Shown piece by piece: positions 25,076-34,776 of a DNA stretch of 64,000 nucleotides. The number at the start of each line of letters is the position of its first letter. The first letter of the stretch is position 1. Below the pieces are notes generated by a model, which was given only the letters and a program-made list of their open reading frames with translations, was not told the origin of the DNA and did not search any database. This stretch comes from Clostridium pasteurianum BC1 (GTDB lineage Bacteria > Bacillota > Clostridia > Clostridiales > Clostridiaceae), in NCBI RefSeq assembly GCF_000389635.1, contig NC_021182.1, forward strand, positions 3,761,925 through 3,825,924, in the 5' to 3' direction. The position numbers and the translations under genes are program-made.

Positions 25076-25936
25076 TAAATTACTTGTTTTGCATATAATA
25101 TTCTCATACACCTTATAGGGAATAAATAAATTATTATTACTTCCTGTACCAAGACTTATACCAGGCCTATTCTTACCATGAAAATCTGTACCACCAGAGA
25201 AATCAAGATTGTATTTATTTATAATATAATCTAAAAATTTAATATCCTTCTCAGTATAGGATGGATAATATCGCTCAACTCCATTAAGACCCATATCCAA
25301 CATATACTTTATACGTGATTCTATTTCAGTATTTGAAAATCCATATAGTCCTATTGTCTTATTATAATGGGCTAAAAATGAAAGTCCTCCTGCTTTTTTT
25401 ATAATATCTATAGCTTCTTCAACTGTTAACAATTCATCCTTTCCATAGGGAATAGGATCCAAATATTTATCCCATATCTTTTGAGAATTATTGCATAGTC
25501 TATTTCTAGTAAAGTATTCATGTACATCGTATCTATCCAGATATTTATTATGGGTATGCTTTTTTAAATCATTAATATCTATTTTAATTCCTTGTTTTTC
25601 AACTACTTTTAATATGGATGGTATACTTTTCTCTCTTGCTATCCTCATCTTATTGTATACCTTTAAAAATTCACTATTGTTTATATCAATGCCTAAACCT
25701 AATATATGAAGCTTTCTTCCATTTTCATATATTACACTTATTTCTATTCCATTTAAAAAATCTATATTGAGATGTGCTGCACTTTCATCAGCTTCTTTGA
25801 TGCCATCTATGCAATCATGATCTGTTAATGCAATGGCCTTTACATCTTTTTCTACTGCCAGTTGTATTATTTCCTTTGGACTTAATGTTCCATCAGACAT
25901 ATAAGAATGAACATGTAAATCTATTTTATAACTCAT
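25070..25936 (-). CDS. PHP-domain phosphoesterase (YciV/RNase AM-like)
   Basis: A 288-residue metal-dependent phosphoesterase of the PHP family. Metal ligands are seen in IDLHVHSYMSDGT, ALTDHDCIDGI, FLNGIEIS, LAHYNKT and FSGGTDFHGKNRPGI. Members hydrolyse 3'-phospho-nucleotides or trim RNA 5' ends (TrpH/YciV). It stands between the PTS operon and its regulator but has its own terminator, so a direct link with sugar use is not indicated. The start ATG (25936) has a weak ribosome binding site. Confidence 0.88.
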   Translation of the reverse strand: MSYKIDLHVHSYMSDGTLSPKEIIQLAVEKDVKAIALTDHDCIDGIKEADESAAHLNIDFLNGIEISVIYENGRKLHILGLGIDINNSEFLKVYNKMRIAREKSIPSILKVVEKQGIKIDINDLKKHTHNKYLDRYDVHEYFTRNRLCNNSQKIWDKYLDPIPYGKDELLTVEEAIDIIKKAGGLSFLAHYNKTIGLYGFSNTEIESRIKYMLDMGLNGVERYYPSYTEKDIKFLDYIINKYNLDFSGGTDFHGKNRPGISLGTGSNNNLFIPYKVYENIICKTSNLI

Positions 25937-26265
25937 AAATTATTTTTAGTAAGACAGTGTATTATAGGTACACAAATCTACTAAATACTCACATCCTTTC
26001 TTTTTATTATCTTTAATATATTTCTTGTATTGAAAACATTTTCAAATATTTTATTGGTTTTTTCATTTTTTTATATTGTATCTAATATAATGTTTATGTA
26101 ACTTAAAATAAAGACTATGAATAAATTTTAAAGTTTCACATTAAATACTTATTGAGAAACTCAAATTAATTAATCTTATCAATAAAATACTCTATAAACA
26201 TTAGTTAAAAATTTATCTGGTAATTAAATTAACCATTACAGTAATTTTAAGATTAGGAGGATTTT
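25937..26265. other. Intergenic region between divergent genes
   Basis: AT-rich sequence upstream of the PHP gene (minus) and of the small membrane protein and LevR-type gene (plus). No clear sigma-54 or catabolite-repression site was recognised, and no gene remnant. Confidence 0.5.
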
Positions 26266-26454
26266 ATGAAAATTGCTATTTGGTATCTATTTGTAGTACT
26301 TGACTTTACTTTTTTAATTATTTCAATACTATCCCATAATATTTACTTCACAATTTTTTGTTTTATAATTGCTTTAATATTAAACAAGTTCAAAAAAGAT
26401 ATTCCACTTCCTAAACAATTTGAAAGTTTAAATATAATTCACAAAAATAAATAA
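26266..26454 (+). CDS. Small two-helix membrane protein, 62 residues
   Basis: ATG 26266 follows AGGAGG. The first 45 residues contain two hydrophobic stretches (IWYLFVVLDFTFLIISIL and IYFTIFCFIIALIL), followed by a basic tail FKKDIPLPKQFE. I do not recognise a family. Only 24 bases separate it from the LevR-type regulator, so they are probably co-transcribed; it could be an accessory of the regulator, but that is a guess. Confidence 0.6.
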   Translation: MKIAIWYLFVVLDFTFLIISILSHNIYFTIFCFIIALILNKFKKDIPLPKQFESLNIIHKNK

Positions 26455-26478
26455 TCTCACAATGGTAGGTGAATTTCC

Positions 26479-29274
26479 TTGAAGAATATTGACATTATTT
26501 TAAATTATATAAAAAGTAAAGTAACAAAGGATTATATACTAAATTGTATAAAAAATAATATACTCTGTGGAGTAACTGCTTTAGAAATACAAGACAACCT
26601 TAATATTCTACGTAATAATTCAAGTACTATATTAGGTGAATTATGGAAATCATCACAATTGATAAAAATAAACACAAGGCCAGTTGCTTTTATTCCTACT
26701 GATGTAATTAGAGAATTCAAATCAGTACCTGAAAAGAATCTATGCAACTGCTATACATCTGATGAAATAAAAAGATTAGTTAATTATATAGCTCCTCAGC
26801 AGCCTAGTTCGGATCCCTTTCAATATTTAGTTGGAAGTAAAGATAGTCTTTCTAATCAAATTAATCAAGCAAAAGCAGCTCTAATTTATCCACCTAAAGG
26901 CTTGAATACTCTAATTCTCGGAGAAAGCGGAGTAGGAAAAACTACCTTTGCTTACGCAATGCATGAATTTGGTAAATCAAAAAAGAAAGTTTCAAAGGAT
27001 GAATTTCCCTTTATCTCTTTTAATTGTTCTGACTATTTCAATAATCCTCAACTGCTCTTATCTCAATTATTTGGTCATATAAAAGGTGCCTTTACTGGTG
27101 CGGATAACGAAAAAATTGGACTAGTTGAAAAAGCAGATGGTGGGATCCTATTTCTTGACGAAATTCACAGACTTCCACCTAATGGGCAGGAAATGCTATT
27201 TTATCTCATGGATAAAGGCGAATTTCACAGAATGGGTGAAACTGAAAATAAAAGAAAGAGCAGCGTTTTAATTATTGCTGCAACTACAGAAGAACCTAAT
27301 GGTAATCTATTATCCACATTTCTCAGAAGAATTCCTGTGGTAATAACTCTTCCATCTTTTAGAGAAAAAACTATCGATGAAAGAGTTCAAATTATACAAA
27401 GCTTATTTTCCTATGAATCAAAAAATTTAGGAAAGAATATTAGAGTTTCTTCCCAAGTACTTAAATCACTTGCTTTATATAAATTTAATGTAGGAAATAT
27501 AGGACAATTGAGATCGGAAATAAAACTATTATGTGCAAAATCTTTTCTAAATCATCTTCAAAATGATAAAGAGCTCATAATAAAATTTAATATGCTTGAT
27601 AATGAAATACGTGAATATTACCTTAATTACAACTATCCAGATAGAAGTGTACAAACCTATTTAAATATGTATACAGAAGATATGATAATATCTCCATTAG
27701 ATGAAAAAGGGTACTACCCAGATGAATCAAAGAAAGATATATATGAACTTATAATTAAAACACTAGAAAACTTTAAAAGTAAAGGCTTAAGTAAAGAAAT
27801 AATAGAAACAAAAATTAATTCTCTAATAGATGACAATTTTAAAGAATTAATGGAAAGTTTCAGCTTAAATAAATTGTATATAAATCAGCTCTACAAAATT
27901 GTTTCAAAGGACATAACAGATTTTTCTGTAGAGTTAATTAGCATAGCGGAAAATGAACTTTCAATAAAATTTAATAATAAATTTATTTTTGGATTTGCCT
28001 TGCATGTACAAGCACTTTTAAAGAGAATTGCAGAGGAAAAACCTATAAGAAATCCAAATATGATAAAAATAAAAAGAGATTATCCTAATGAATTTAGAGT
28101 TTCAGAAATATTAGTTAAATTATTGAATGAAAAATTCAGAGTATTAATTCCTGAAGATGAAAGAGGTTTCCTAACCATTCTATTAGCTAATAATAAGCTT
28201 TATAAAAAGCATGAATCAGGAATTGGCATATTTGTTATATGCCATGGCTATGGAACTGCCTCCAGCATAGTAAACGTTGCCAATACCCTTTTAAATGTAG
28301 ATTATGCTAAAGCTATTGATATGCCATTGGATGCTGATATTACAGAAACCTATGATAAAATCAAATCAATTGTTGTAGATAACAATAATGGTAAAGGTGT
28401 ACTATTTCTTGTTGACATGGGTTCTTTAACGGGTTTTGGTGAAAAAATTATGAATGAGACCGGCATAAAAATTAGGACTATAAATAATGTATCAACTTTA
28501 ATTGTTATAGAGGCACTGAGAAATGTACTTTATAAAAATGACAATCTTAATACTATATACAATTCATTAACTAATGCAGGGATACCTATATCTAGTCCAT
28601 TGAAACCTGTAGAAAAAATTATACTGACCTTGTGCGCTACTGGGCATGGTGCTAGTGTTATAGCCAAAAATATATTAAATCAAATATTGAATAATAAATA
28701 TAATGATAGACTTAAAATCGTAACAAGTAATTATATAGATTCAGAAAACATTACAGATTTACAATCAAAATATGATATTGTAGCCATTATAGGTACATTT
28801 AATCCAAACATAAATGTACCTTACTTTCCAATAAATAAACTTCTGAATGAAAGCTTTCAAAGAGAATTTTTAAAATTTATTGATAGTAATTTTAATGATC
28901 ATAGTGTTAAAAATAATGTTATCAAAAGTGTATATGAAACTTCAAAAGAAATGCTAGAGGAATATGTAAAATTTATAAATCCCAAAATCGCTATTATAAA
29001 TATTAAAAAATTTATAGAATCTATTAGTTTAGGCAATATAAATGAAACTAGCGACGATATTATCGATTTAATAATTCATTTAGGCTGTATGCTTGATAGA
29101 TGTGTAAATGGCAATTTTGTTAAGTTTGAAAATATTGAGGAGTACAAAGAAAAAAACATTGAACAATTTAATGAAATACGTAAAGCCTCAAATATTCTTG
29201 AAACTGAATACAATATAAAAATTAATGATGATGAAATATGTTATATTATTAAAATTACAAATAGATATCTCTAA
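26479..29274 (+). CDS. LevR-type sigma-54 activator with PRD and PTS domains
   Basis: A 931-residue transcription activator. An N-terminal DNA-binding part (about 1-90) is followed by an AAA+ domain: Walker A GESGVGKTTFAYAM (about 148), the sigma-54 contact loop GAFTGADNE, and Walker B GGILFLDEIHRLP. Then come a PTS regulation domain (about 450-560), an EIIA(Man)-like domain (FVICHGYGTASSIVNVANTL), an EIIB(Gat)-like region (TLCATGHGASVIAKNILNQI) and a second PRD. It opens the RpoN promoter at 24844 when the sugar is present, gated by phosphorylation from the PTS. The start is TTG 26479 after AGGTGA. Confidence 0.93.
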   Translation: MKNIDIILNYIKSKVTKDYILNCIKNNILCGVTALEIQDNLNILRNNSSTILGELWKSSQLIKINTRPVAFIPTDVIREFKSVPEKNLCNCYTSDEIKRLVNYIAPQQPSSDPFQYLVGSKDSLSNQINQAKAALIYPPKGLNTLILGESGVGKTTFAYAMHEFGKSKKKVSKDEFPFISFNCSDYFNNPQLLLSQLFGHIKGAFTGADNEKIGLVEKADGGILFLDEIHRLPPNGQEMLFYLMDKGEFHRMGETENKRKSSVLIIAATTEEPNGNLLSTFLRRIPVVITLPSFREKTIDERVQIIQSLFSYESKNLGKNIRVSSQVLKSLALYKFNVGNIGQLRSEIKLLCAKSFLNHLQNDKELIIKFNMLDNEIREYYLNYNYPDRSVQTYLNMYTEDMIISPLDEKGYYPDESKKDIYELIIKTLENFKSKGLSKEIIETKINSLIDDNFKELMESFSLNKLYINQLYKIVSKDITDFSVELISIAENELSIKFNNKFIFGFALHVQALLKRIAEEKPIRNPNMIKIKRDYPNEFRVSEILVKLLNEKFRVLIPEDERGFLTILLANNKLYKKHESGIGIFVICHGYGTASSIVNVANTLLNVDYAKAIDMPLDADITETYDKIKSIVVDNNNGKGVLFLVDMGSLTGFGEKIMNETGIKIRTINNVSTLIVIEALRNVLYKNDNLNTIYNSLTNAGIPISSPLKPVEKIILTLCATGHGASVIAKNILNQILNNKYNDRLKIVTSNYIDSENITDLQSKYDIVAIIGTFNPNINVPYFPINKLLNESFQREFLKFIDSNFNDHSVKNNVIKSVYETSKEMLEEYVKFINPKIAIINIKKFIESISLGNINETSDDIIDLIIHLGCMLDRCVNGNFVKFENIEEYKEKNIEQFNEIRKASNILETEYNIKINDDEICYIIKITNRYL

Positions 29275-29363
29275 AATCAACAAAAAACAATAACTACAGA
29301 TACATTAAAATCATTATCAACTCAACCTAGCATATAGCACATTAAAATAAAGTTGGAGGGAGC

Positions 29364-29396
29364 GTACATGGATTTATGTAGATCAAATCTATGTAC
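29364..29396 (+). terminator. Terminator after the LevR-type gene
   Basis: GTACATGGATTT/AAATCTATGTAC hairpin with a T-rich tail, about 90 bases after the stop. Confidence 0.65.
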
Positions 29397-29479
29397 TTTC
29401 TTTTTGCTAATCTATTATATGATTTGTTTTTTCTTAAAATAGTTTTAAATATCTTGTAGAAAGCACCATCCAAACTACA

Positions 29480-30694
29480 TCAGGCACTCACTCTTCTATA
29501 ATATAATGTAAGTATAAAAATCATTATTAACAACGCTAAACTCCAAATGGAAGCCCTAAATAAAAGGAACATAAATGATGCAATAAGTATTATAATTGCA
29601 ATTCTTAATTTTACATTCTTTAGTAGTTTAAAGCCTGTAAATAGTCCAATTAGTGCGTTTGATAAGAAAAATACATTTGCTGATGTGAGAATCTCATCAA
29701 GATTTAAGATTTTTAGGTAAGCTAAAAGCAATATAAAGCAATGTATTGTAAAATAGGTCATAATGACATTAATTGGACTTCCACTTTTATTTAAGTGAGC
29801 AAGGAAACTTGGCAATTTATTTTTTATGGAACGAGATGCATTCATTCGTGAAACTCCTCCAACTATCATGAGATAAGTGCATATGCAAAGACAAGAGGCA
29901 ATAACACTTATTAGTGGCGCTGCAAAGGAGCCAAAGAGAGGAGTTATAATTGCTACTATAGTATATTCTTTACTAGAAATATTTTGCAAAGACAGTGCAA
30001 CAATTATGTAGAGAAATATAATAACAATTATACTTATAGTCATTGCCTTTTTTAATGTTTTTTTAGGATCTTTAATATCTTCAATATAATTTCCTACAAC
30101 TTCCCAGCCAATTATTGCCCAAAATAAGAGTAAAAGTGTGTGTGTAAAACTTGAAAAGGAAAATTGCTTTCCTGAAAAATGTATATTTGAAGAAAAAATC
30201 AATGTATAAACACTACCTAAAGTCAATAATACTGCAGTAAATCCGGTAAGAATTAGAGTAAGCCTTGCTAAAGTTTTAACTCCAAAAGCTAATATAGAGA
30301 CACAGACAATTTCTAATCCAAAGGCAAGTATCATCACATTCATGTTTGAAAATAAGCTGAAATTTTTTAAAAATTCCGCTGCAGTAATTAAAATAGCAGT
30401 TGGACCAAAGCAGACTGCAGTTGAGAGAAAATTAGAAGTTACCTCACGCCAAAAATTCCCCAAAGTATTTCCAACTGCAATTGCAACGCCTTCATTTCCA
30501 GGACTTTCAAGACTTAAAAATATGAATACATATGCAAAAACTACTCCCAGCAGCATTATAAAAATCCATGCCAATATAGACCATTCACCTATCATTTTAT
30601 AGGCAAGAGGCGGAAGGAGAACAATTCCTGAACCTAAAACTGGACCAATTATAAGTCCGCAAAGTGTAATAACACCAATATTCTTATTATTCAT
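29480..30694 (-). CDS. APC-family amino acid/amine permease
   Basis: A 404-residue membrane protein with about 12 hydrophobic segments. The start (NIGVITLCGLIIGPVLGSGI) shows the unwound helix 1 motif G-xG of the APC superfamily; WSILAWIFIMLLG and WAIIGWEVVGNYIEDIKDPK follow, the latter typical of YjeH/YfnA-like transporters. It is slightly shorter than most members. It is divergent from a LysR gene at 30965, which probably regulates it; repeat copy D lies between them. Substrate unknown. Confidence 0.85.
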   Translation of the reverse strand: MNNKNIGVITLCGLIIGPVLGSGIVLLPPLAYKMIGEWSILAWIFIMLLGVVFAYVFIFLSLESPGNEGVAIAVGNTLGNFWREVTSNFLSTAVCFGPTAILITAAEFLKNFSLFSNMNVMILAFGLEIVCVSILAFGVKTLARLTLILTGFTAVLLTLGSVYTLIFSSNIHFSGKQFSFSSFTHTLLLLFWAIIGWEVVGNYIEDIKDPKKTLKKAMTISIIVIIFLYIIVALSLQNISSKEYTIVAIITPLFGSFAAPLISVIASCLCICTYLMIVGGVSRMNASRSIKNKLPSFLAHLNKSGSPINVIMTYFTIHCFILLLAYLKILNLDEILTSANVFFLSNALIGLFTGFKLLKNVKLRIAIIILIASFMFLLFRASIWSLALLIMIFILTLYYRRVSA

Positions 30695-30718
30695 AAAGCA
30701 CCATCTTTCTTATAATGT

Positions 30719-30857
30719 TTATAAACAGAGTTCTTTGCATCAGATGGAGTTTTTATTCCATCTGATGCTTAGAAATCGTTATCCAGGGACGTATCCGCTC
30801 TTTACTCCCACTTTGAAAAAAGATGGGAGTATTAGAGCGGATAGTCATCGGATAAAA
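30719..30857 (+). repeat. Structured repeat family 1, copy D
   Basis: The most regular copy: perfect hairpin GCATCAGATGGA/TCCATCTGATGC, then GTTATCC...GGATAAAA closing the main domain, ATCCGCTCT/AGAGCGGAT and ACTCCCA/TGGGAGT. The middle stem differs from the other copies on both strands, a compensatory change. Confidence 0.88.
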
Positions 30858-30964
30858 TCCTTGAATTCAAGATGAATTTATATTAACATAAGATTAATGA
30901 TTAATAAAATTGAATTATTTGAATTTACAATTCAATTTTATCGAACTTACAGAAAGGGCTTAAT

Positions 30965-31855
30965 ATGGAACTTAGAAATCTTATTACATTCTGCAAAATT
31001 GCACAATTAAATAGCTACTGCAAGGCAGCAGAAGAGCTTGGATATGCTCAATCCACTATTACAACTCAAATGCAGCTTCTTGAACAGGAACTAGGAATAA
31101 AATTATTTGAGAGAATTGGAAAACAAATGGAACTTACTGAAAAAGGTATAGTTTTCTTAAAATATGCAGAAAACATGATTAATCTTTCAAATGAAGCTAA
31201 AGAAGTAGTAAGTGATGTTGAGACACCTAAGGGCATCCTAAGAATTGGAATTGTTGAATCTCTTTGTACCATCAGGCTTCCAGAAGTGCTTAAAAAATAC
31301 CATTCTAAATATCCTGATGTAGAAATTATAATTAAATTAGGTGTATGCTCAGATTTAAGAAATATGTTAAAAAATAATATAGTTGATTTAATATTTATTC
31401 TTGATAAACCAGTGGATGATGAGGATCTAATTCCATGTATGGCCTTTAATGAGCCAATGGTATTCTTAGCTTCCCCAGAAAATAAATTATCAAATAAAAG
31501 AAAAGTCACTATAAAAGATATTGAAAATGAGCCATTAATCCTCACTGAAAAAGGATGCAGCTATAGAAATGTCTTTGAAGCCATGTTTCATAAAGAAGGA
31601 TTTAAGCCGCATGTATCCTTAGAAGTAGGAAGTATTGAAGCAATTAAAATTTTTACTATGCATAACCTTGGTATTACTCTTTTGCCTGTTATGACCGTAA
31701 AGAAAGAATTGAAAAGTAAAAAATTAATATCCATTAATTTAAATAAAGATGATTTTAATATGATGACTCAAATACTGTATCATAAAAACAAATGGTTAAA
31801 TTCAGCTATGAAAGCATTTATAGCATGCTTAAAAGAAGAATTTTCTAATGACTAG
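30965..31855 (+). CDS. LysR-family transcriptional regulator
   Basis: A 296-residue regulator. The N-terminal winged helix (LITFCKIAQLNSYCKAAEEL; YAQSTITTQMQLLEQELGIK; LFERIGKQMELTEKG) is standard LysR and the remaining 200 residues form the periplasmic-binding-like effector domain. AGAAAGGGC precedes ATG 30965. It is divergent from the APC permease gene and is its likely activator. The effector is not predictable. Confidence 0.92.
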   Translation: MELRNLITFCKIAQLNSYCKAAEELGYAQSTITTQMQLLEQELGIKLFERIGKQMELTEKGIVFLKYAENMINLSNEAKEVVSDVETPKGILRIGIVESLCTIRLPEVLKKYHSKYPDVEIIIKLGVCSDLRNMLKNNIVDLIFILDKPVDDEDLIPCMAFNEPMVFLASPENKLSNKRKVTIKDIENEPLILTEKGCSYRNVFEAMFHKEGFKPHVSLEVGSIEAIKIFTMHNLGITLLPVMTVKKELKSKKLISINLNKDDFNMMTQILYHKNKWLNSAMKAFIACLKEEFSND

Positions 31856-31912
31856 TAAGCTTTTTCATGAGAAATCAATTTCGTTAGAACAGCTACTTTA
31901 AACTACGAAAAA

Positions 31913-32218
31913 TCAGAGCGAATCGCTCTGCTGCATATCTTCTTTCAGCCTCCACACAAAACTTATAGGCTTGTTACATTCATGACTTATATACTCTGTT
32001 TCACCTAAATATGTATAAGGTGAGGTTAATCCATTATTTATGCTATATTCTACTGAATGCTTTGATTTACCCATTAAAGCCTTAAACTTTTCCTCAAAAT
32101 TATAATTTTTATGTACCTGACCAACAAAATCTAAAACAGTTAAACAATCTTTTCCTCCATGTTTTTTGTCACAACAACTTCCTAATGCACACGCTGGTGC
32201 AGGCCCAATTGAGAGTAA
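31913..32218 (-). pseudogene. C-terminal remnant of a DUF3427 helicase (internally deleted)
   Basis: The minus-strand frame contains DCLTVLDFVGQVHKNYNFEE then KFKALMGKSKHSVEYSINNG and, after a jump, TYLGETEYISHECNKPISFV before ending WRLKEDMQQSDSL. The first part matches the end of the helicase core of large DEAD/DEAH helicases with an N-terminal PLD nuclease domain and C-terminal DUF3427; the second part looks like DUF3427 itself. The normal protein is about 950 residues. An N-terminal piece of such a protein remains at 60960-61125. Confidence 0.7.
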
Positions 32219-32220
32219 AA

Positions 32221-33261
32221 TTAGCTTTTATTAAATTGCCTTTGTAGATATGTGGAAATTTGATTTAAAGCCTGATCTGCTTTTTTTGTAATATTATCCA
32301 TTGAGACGAAGCCATGACTAACACCTTTATACCTGGTGGAAATTACATCCACCCCTGCATTCCTTAGCTTATTTCCATAAGCTTCACCCTCATCCCTTAG
32401 TGGATCAAATTCAGCTGTAATTATTAGTGTGTCTGGTAATCCCTTGAAATTTTTAGATAACAAAGGGGAAGCATAGTTACTTTTTCTATCTTCTAATCTT
32501 GGAGTATATAGGGATATAAATCTCTCAGAATTTTCCCTTGTAGGATTATAATTCATACCAAAATACGACCAAGATTTAGTATGAAGCTTATAAATGTTTG
32601 TAGATGGATATATTAGTACCACAGAAGTTATGTGGGGACCATCTTTATCACGTGCCATTTGAGAAACTGCCGCAGAAAGGTTGCCCCCGGCACTATCACC
32701 TGCAACACAAATTCTACTGGAGTCCCCGTTAATACTGTTAGCATTTTTATAAACCCATAGGAGTACATTATATACGTCATTAAGCCCGGCTGGAAAAGGA
32801 TTTTCTGGTGCAAGACGATAATTAACAGATACTACTATAGCCTTTGAATTTTTTGAAAGTTTCCTACAAACATTGTCATAATCATCAAGATTACCACCTA
32901 TCCAACTACCACCATGGGAATAAATTATCAAAGGAAACTTGTTGCCATTATCAGGCGTATATATTCGCACTGGTACTTGATTTGAAGATGTTTTTATATC
33001 CATGTTCTTTATATTTGAAAAGGTTATAGGTTTAGAGCTCCATTTTGTTGTATCCTTATGTAACGCTGCCCGCATTTCATATATTGATTTTCCTTTGAGT
33101 GAGATAGGGTTAAAATATTTTTCTATTTTTGTCATCACGCCAAATATTGTATCTAGTTTACCATAACTTGTTGTAGTTAAACTTTTAATTATAAGAGAAC
33201 CAGATATAATAGCAATCAGGACAAAAACTGAAAAAATCCAAAACATTCTTTTCTTCTTCAT
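32221..33261 (-). CDS. Alpha/beta hydrolase of the hormone-sensitive-lipase type (esterase), membrane-anchored
   Basis: A 346-residue esterase/lipase. An N-terminal hydrophobic helix (MFWIFSVFVLIAIISGSLII) would anchor or export it. The oxyanion motif is SHGGSWIGGN (HGG type), the nucleophile is in VAGDSAGGNLSA, and the acid and His are in FDPLRDEG and GVSHGF. It probably hydrolyses short acyl or acetyl esters outside the membrane. TTGGAGG precedes the ATG. It is monocistronic; its stop is three bases from the helicase remnant. Confidence 0.9.
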   Translation of the reverse strand: MKKKRMFWIFSVFVLIAIISGSLIIKSLTTTSYGKLDTIFGVMTKIEKYFNPISLKGKSIYEMRAALHKDTTKWSSKPITFSNIKNMDIKTSSNQVPVRIYTPDNGNKFPLIIYSHGGSWIGGNLDDYDNVCRKLSKNSKAIVVSVNYRLAPENPFPAGLNDVYNVLLWVYKNANSINGDSSRICVAGDSAGGNLSAAVSQMARDKDGPHITSVVLIYPSTNIYKLHTKSWSYFGMNYNPTRENSERFISLYTPRLEDRKSNYASPLLSKNFKGLPDTLIITAEFDPLRDEGEAYGNKLRNAGVDVISTRYKGVSHGFVSMDNITKKADQALNQISTYLQRQFNKS

Positions 33262-33559
33262 TCAATAAAACCTCCAACATTATATTAAACTGAATTATTT
33301 GCAAACTGAGTTATACAGTATATTAAATATTATAAGTAGTCATAATAACCTCTATATAATTAAATGTTAGGCACATGAAAATCCAATCATGGCAGTATTT
33401 GATTGGGTTTCTTCCTAAATTAAACATTTTTATCGGATTATTATTTAAAATTAGTATTCCAAAAAATTAATATTATAGTACAACTTATGCTTGATTTCAG
33501 AGTATTGACATTAGCTAAATTAAACTGTAATTAATATGGATAATAATTACAAAGGAAGT

Positions 33560-33748
33560 GCTAAAATAAATGAACATTTAATACTCTTATTTAGATCAAT
33601 TGTTACTTATTTTGTTTTGGTTATTTTAACAAGAGCTATGGGAAGAAAATAAATATTTCAATTGACTTACTTTGATTATGTGGCTGGAATAACCATAGGT
33701 TCTATTACAGCAGAAGTGGGCGTAACTAAAAATGTTAAAATGTTCTAG
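33560..33748 (+). pseudogene. DUF421 (YetF/YdfR-like) membrane protein remnant
   Basis: A plus-strand frame gives HLILLFRSIVTYFVLVILTR then AMGRK, an in-frame stop, IFQLTYFDYVAGITIGSITA and EVGV before another stop. This is the N-terminal membrane part of DUF421 proteins, where MG(K/R)RQISQLTFFDYV is conserved. No start codon is in place and about 150 residues are missing. Further debris follows (33770-33860: ECASFSRGGVELAVKAIH then a stop), not recognised. Confidence 0.75.
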
Positions 33749-33936
33749 TGAATAGATTTGATTGATAATTTTCCTTATTCGATGAATATCCAACTACCTC
33801 AATTGTAGAATGTGCCAGTTTTTCAAGAGGTGGAGTTGAATTGGCTGTCAAAGCAATTCATTGACATCACATAAAAAAAACACCTGAGCATTGCCAAGTG
33901 TTAATATTGCTAATTAAATCAATATATATAGCTATA

Positions 33937-34776
33937 TTATTTAAAAAGTTCTTTATACCACACATTCATACTCTCTATTCTTCCTGAAATATTAGTGTTA
34001 TTAATTAAAGTTCCTGCAAAAGTATATCCTTTCTTTGAAAATGTAGTATTCATACCATATGACACAGCCCTCGCTATGCTATACGCGGTTTTAATTCCTC
34101 TACTTATCATTTCTTCTTCCATTTTTCCTAGAAGATATACTGCAAAACCTTTTCTCCTGTATTCAGAGAGTGTACCAAAGTCTGTCATTTCAACATTTAA
34201 ATTATCTATATCCATTTCTGAAGAAGATACCGCTATGAGTCTATCACCATTCCAAATAGTAAAATATACAACATTATCTCTCATAGTTTTCAAAATATAT
34301 TGAGGATTGTATATTGGAAATGGATATGTTTCAAAAATCCTTTTATAAAATTCTGCAATGGCCTCTGCATCTTCTTCCTCTGCTTTTCTATAGTTAAATT
34401 CTTTTGATAGAGTACATAGATTCTTTTCATTATTTTTTTTTATTGACTCATTTAAAACATTTTTAATAATCTCTTTATCTTTATCTTTTAGCCTATCTAT
34501 AGAAAAATATTTAGCTACAAAAACTCCATCTTCTCTACCCTTATAAAATTTAGGCACTATAGCTTCTACAGAATATCCTTGTTTTAAAAATAATAATTTT
34601 GAACTGAAAGGTATTTTTGCGATAATTTTAGTATATTTGTTTTCTCTAACTATCTCTTCTAAAGTATCAATGATATCATAGGCATCGTCTTTGTGCATTT
34701 TCATTAAATATATTCTATTATTCTCTTTATCATGTTGAATAGTTGACTTACTTATTTTGTTTGTTATATTATTCAT
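33937..34776 (-). CDS. ablB: Beta-lysine N(epsilon)-acetyltransferase
   Basis: A 279-residue GNAT enzyme that acetylates beta-lysine to N-epsilon-acetyl-beta-lysine, a compatible solute. The C-terminal half has the GNAT core ([20 protein letters not shown], with R-x-x-G-x-A for acetyl-CoA binding). The N-terminal part is specific to the AblB family. It overlaps the upstream aminomutase gene by 8 bases, so translation is coupled. The pairing with ablA is the basis of the call. A role in osmoadaptation is established for methanogens and for some bacteria carrying ablAB. Confidence 0.93.
   Translation of the reverse strand: MNNITNKISKSTIQHDKENNRIYLMKMHKDDAYDIIDTLEEIVRENKYTKIIAKIPFSSKLLFLKQGYSVEAIVPKFYKGREDGVFVAKYFSIDRLKDKDKEIIKNVLNESIKKNNEKNLCTLSKEFNYRKAEEEDAEAIAEFYKRIFETYPFPIYNPQYILKTMRDNVVYFTIWNGDRLIAVSSSEMDIDNLNVEMTDFGTLSEYRRKGFAVYLLGKMEEEMISRGIKTAYSIARAVSYGMNTTFSKKGYTFAGTLINNTNISGRIESMNVWYKELFK

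Noticed and set aside
29364-29440. 24-codon ORF after GGAGGG at 29355
   Set aside because: Although a ribosome-binding-like GGAGGG precedes ATG 29368, the frame lies inside a terminator hairpin and has no protein-like features.
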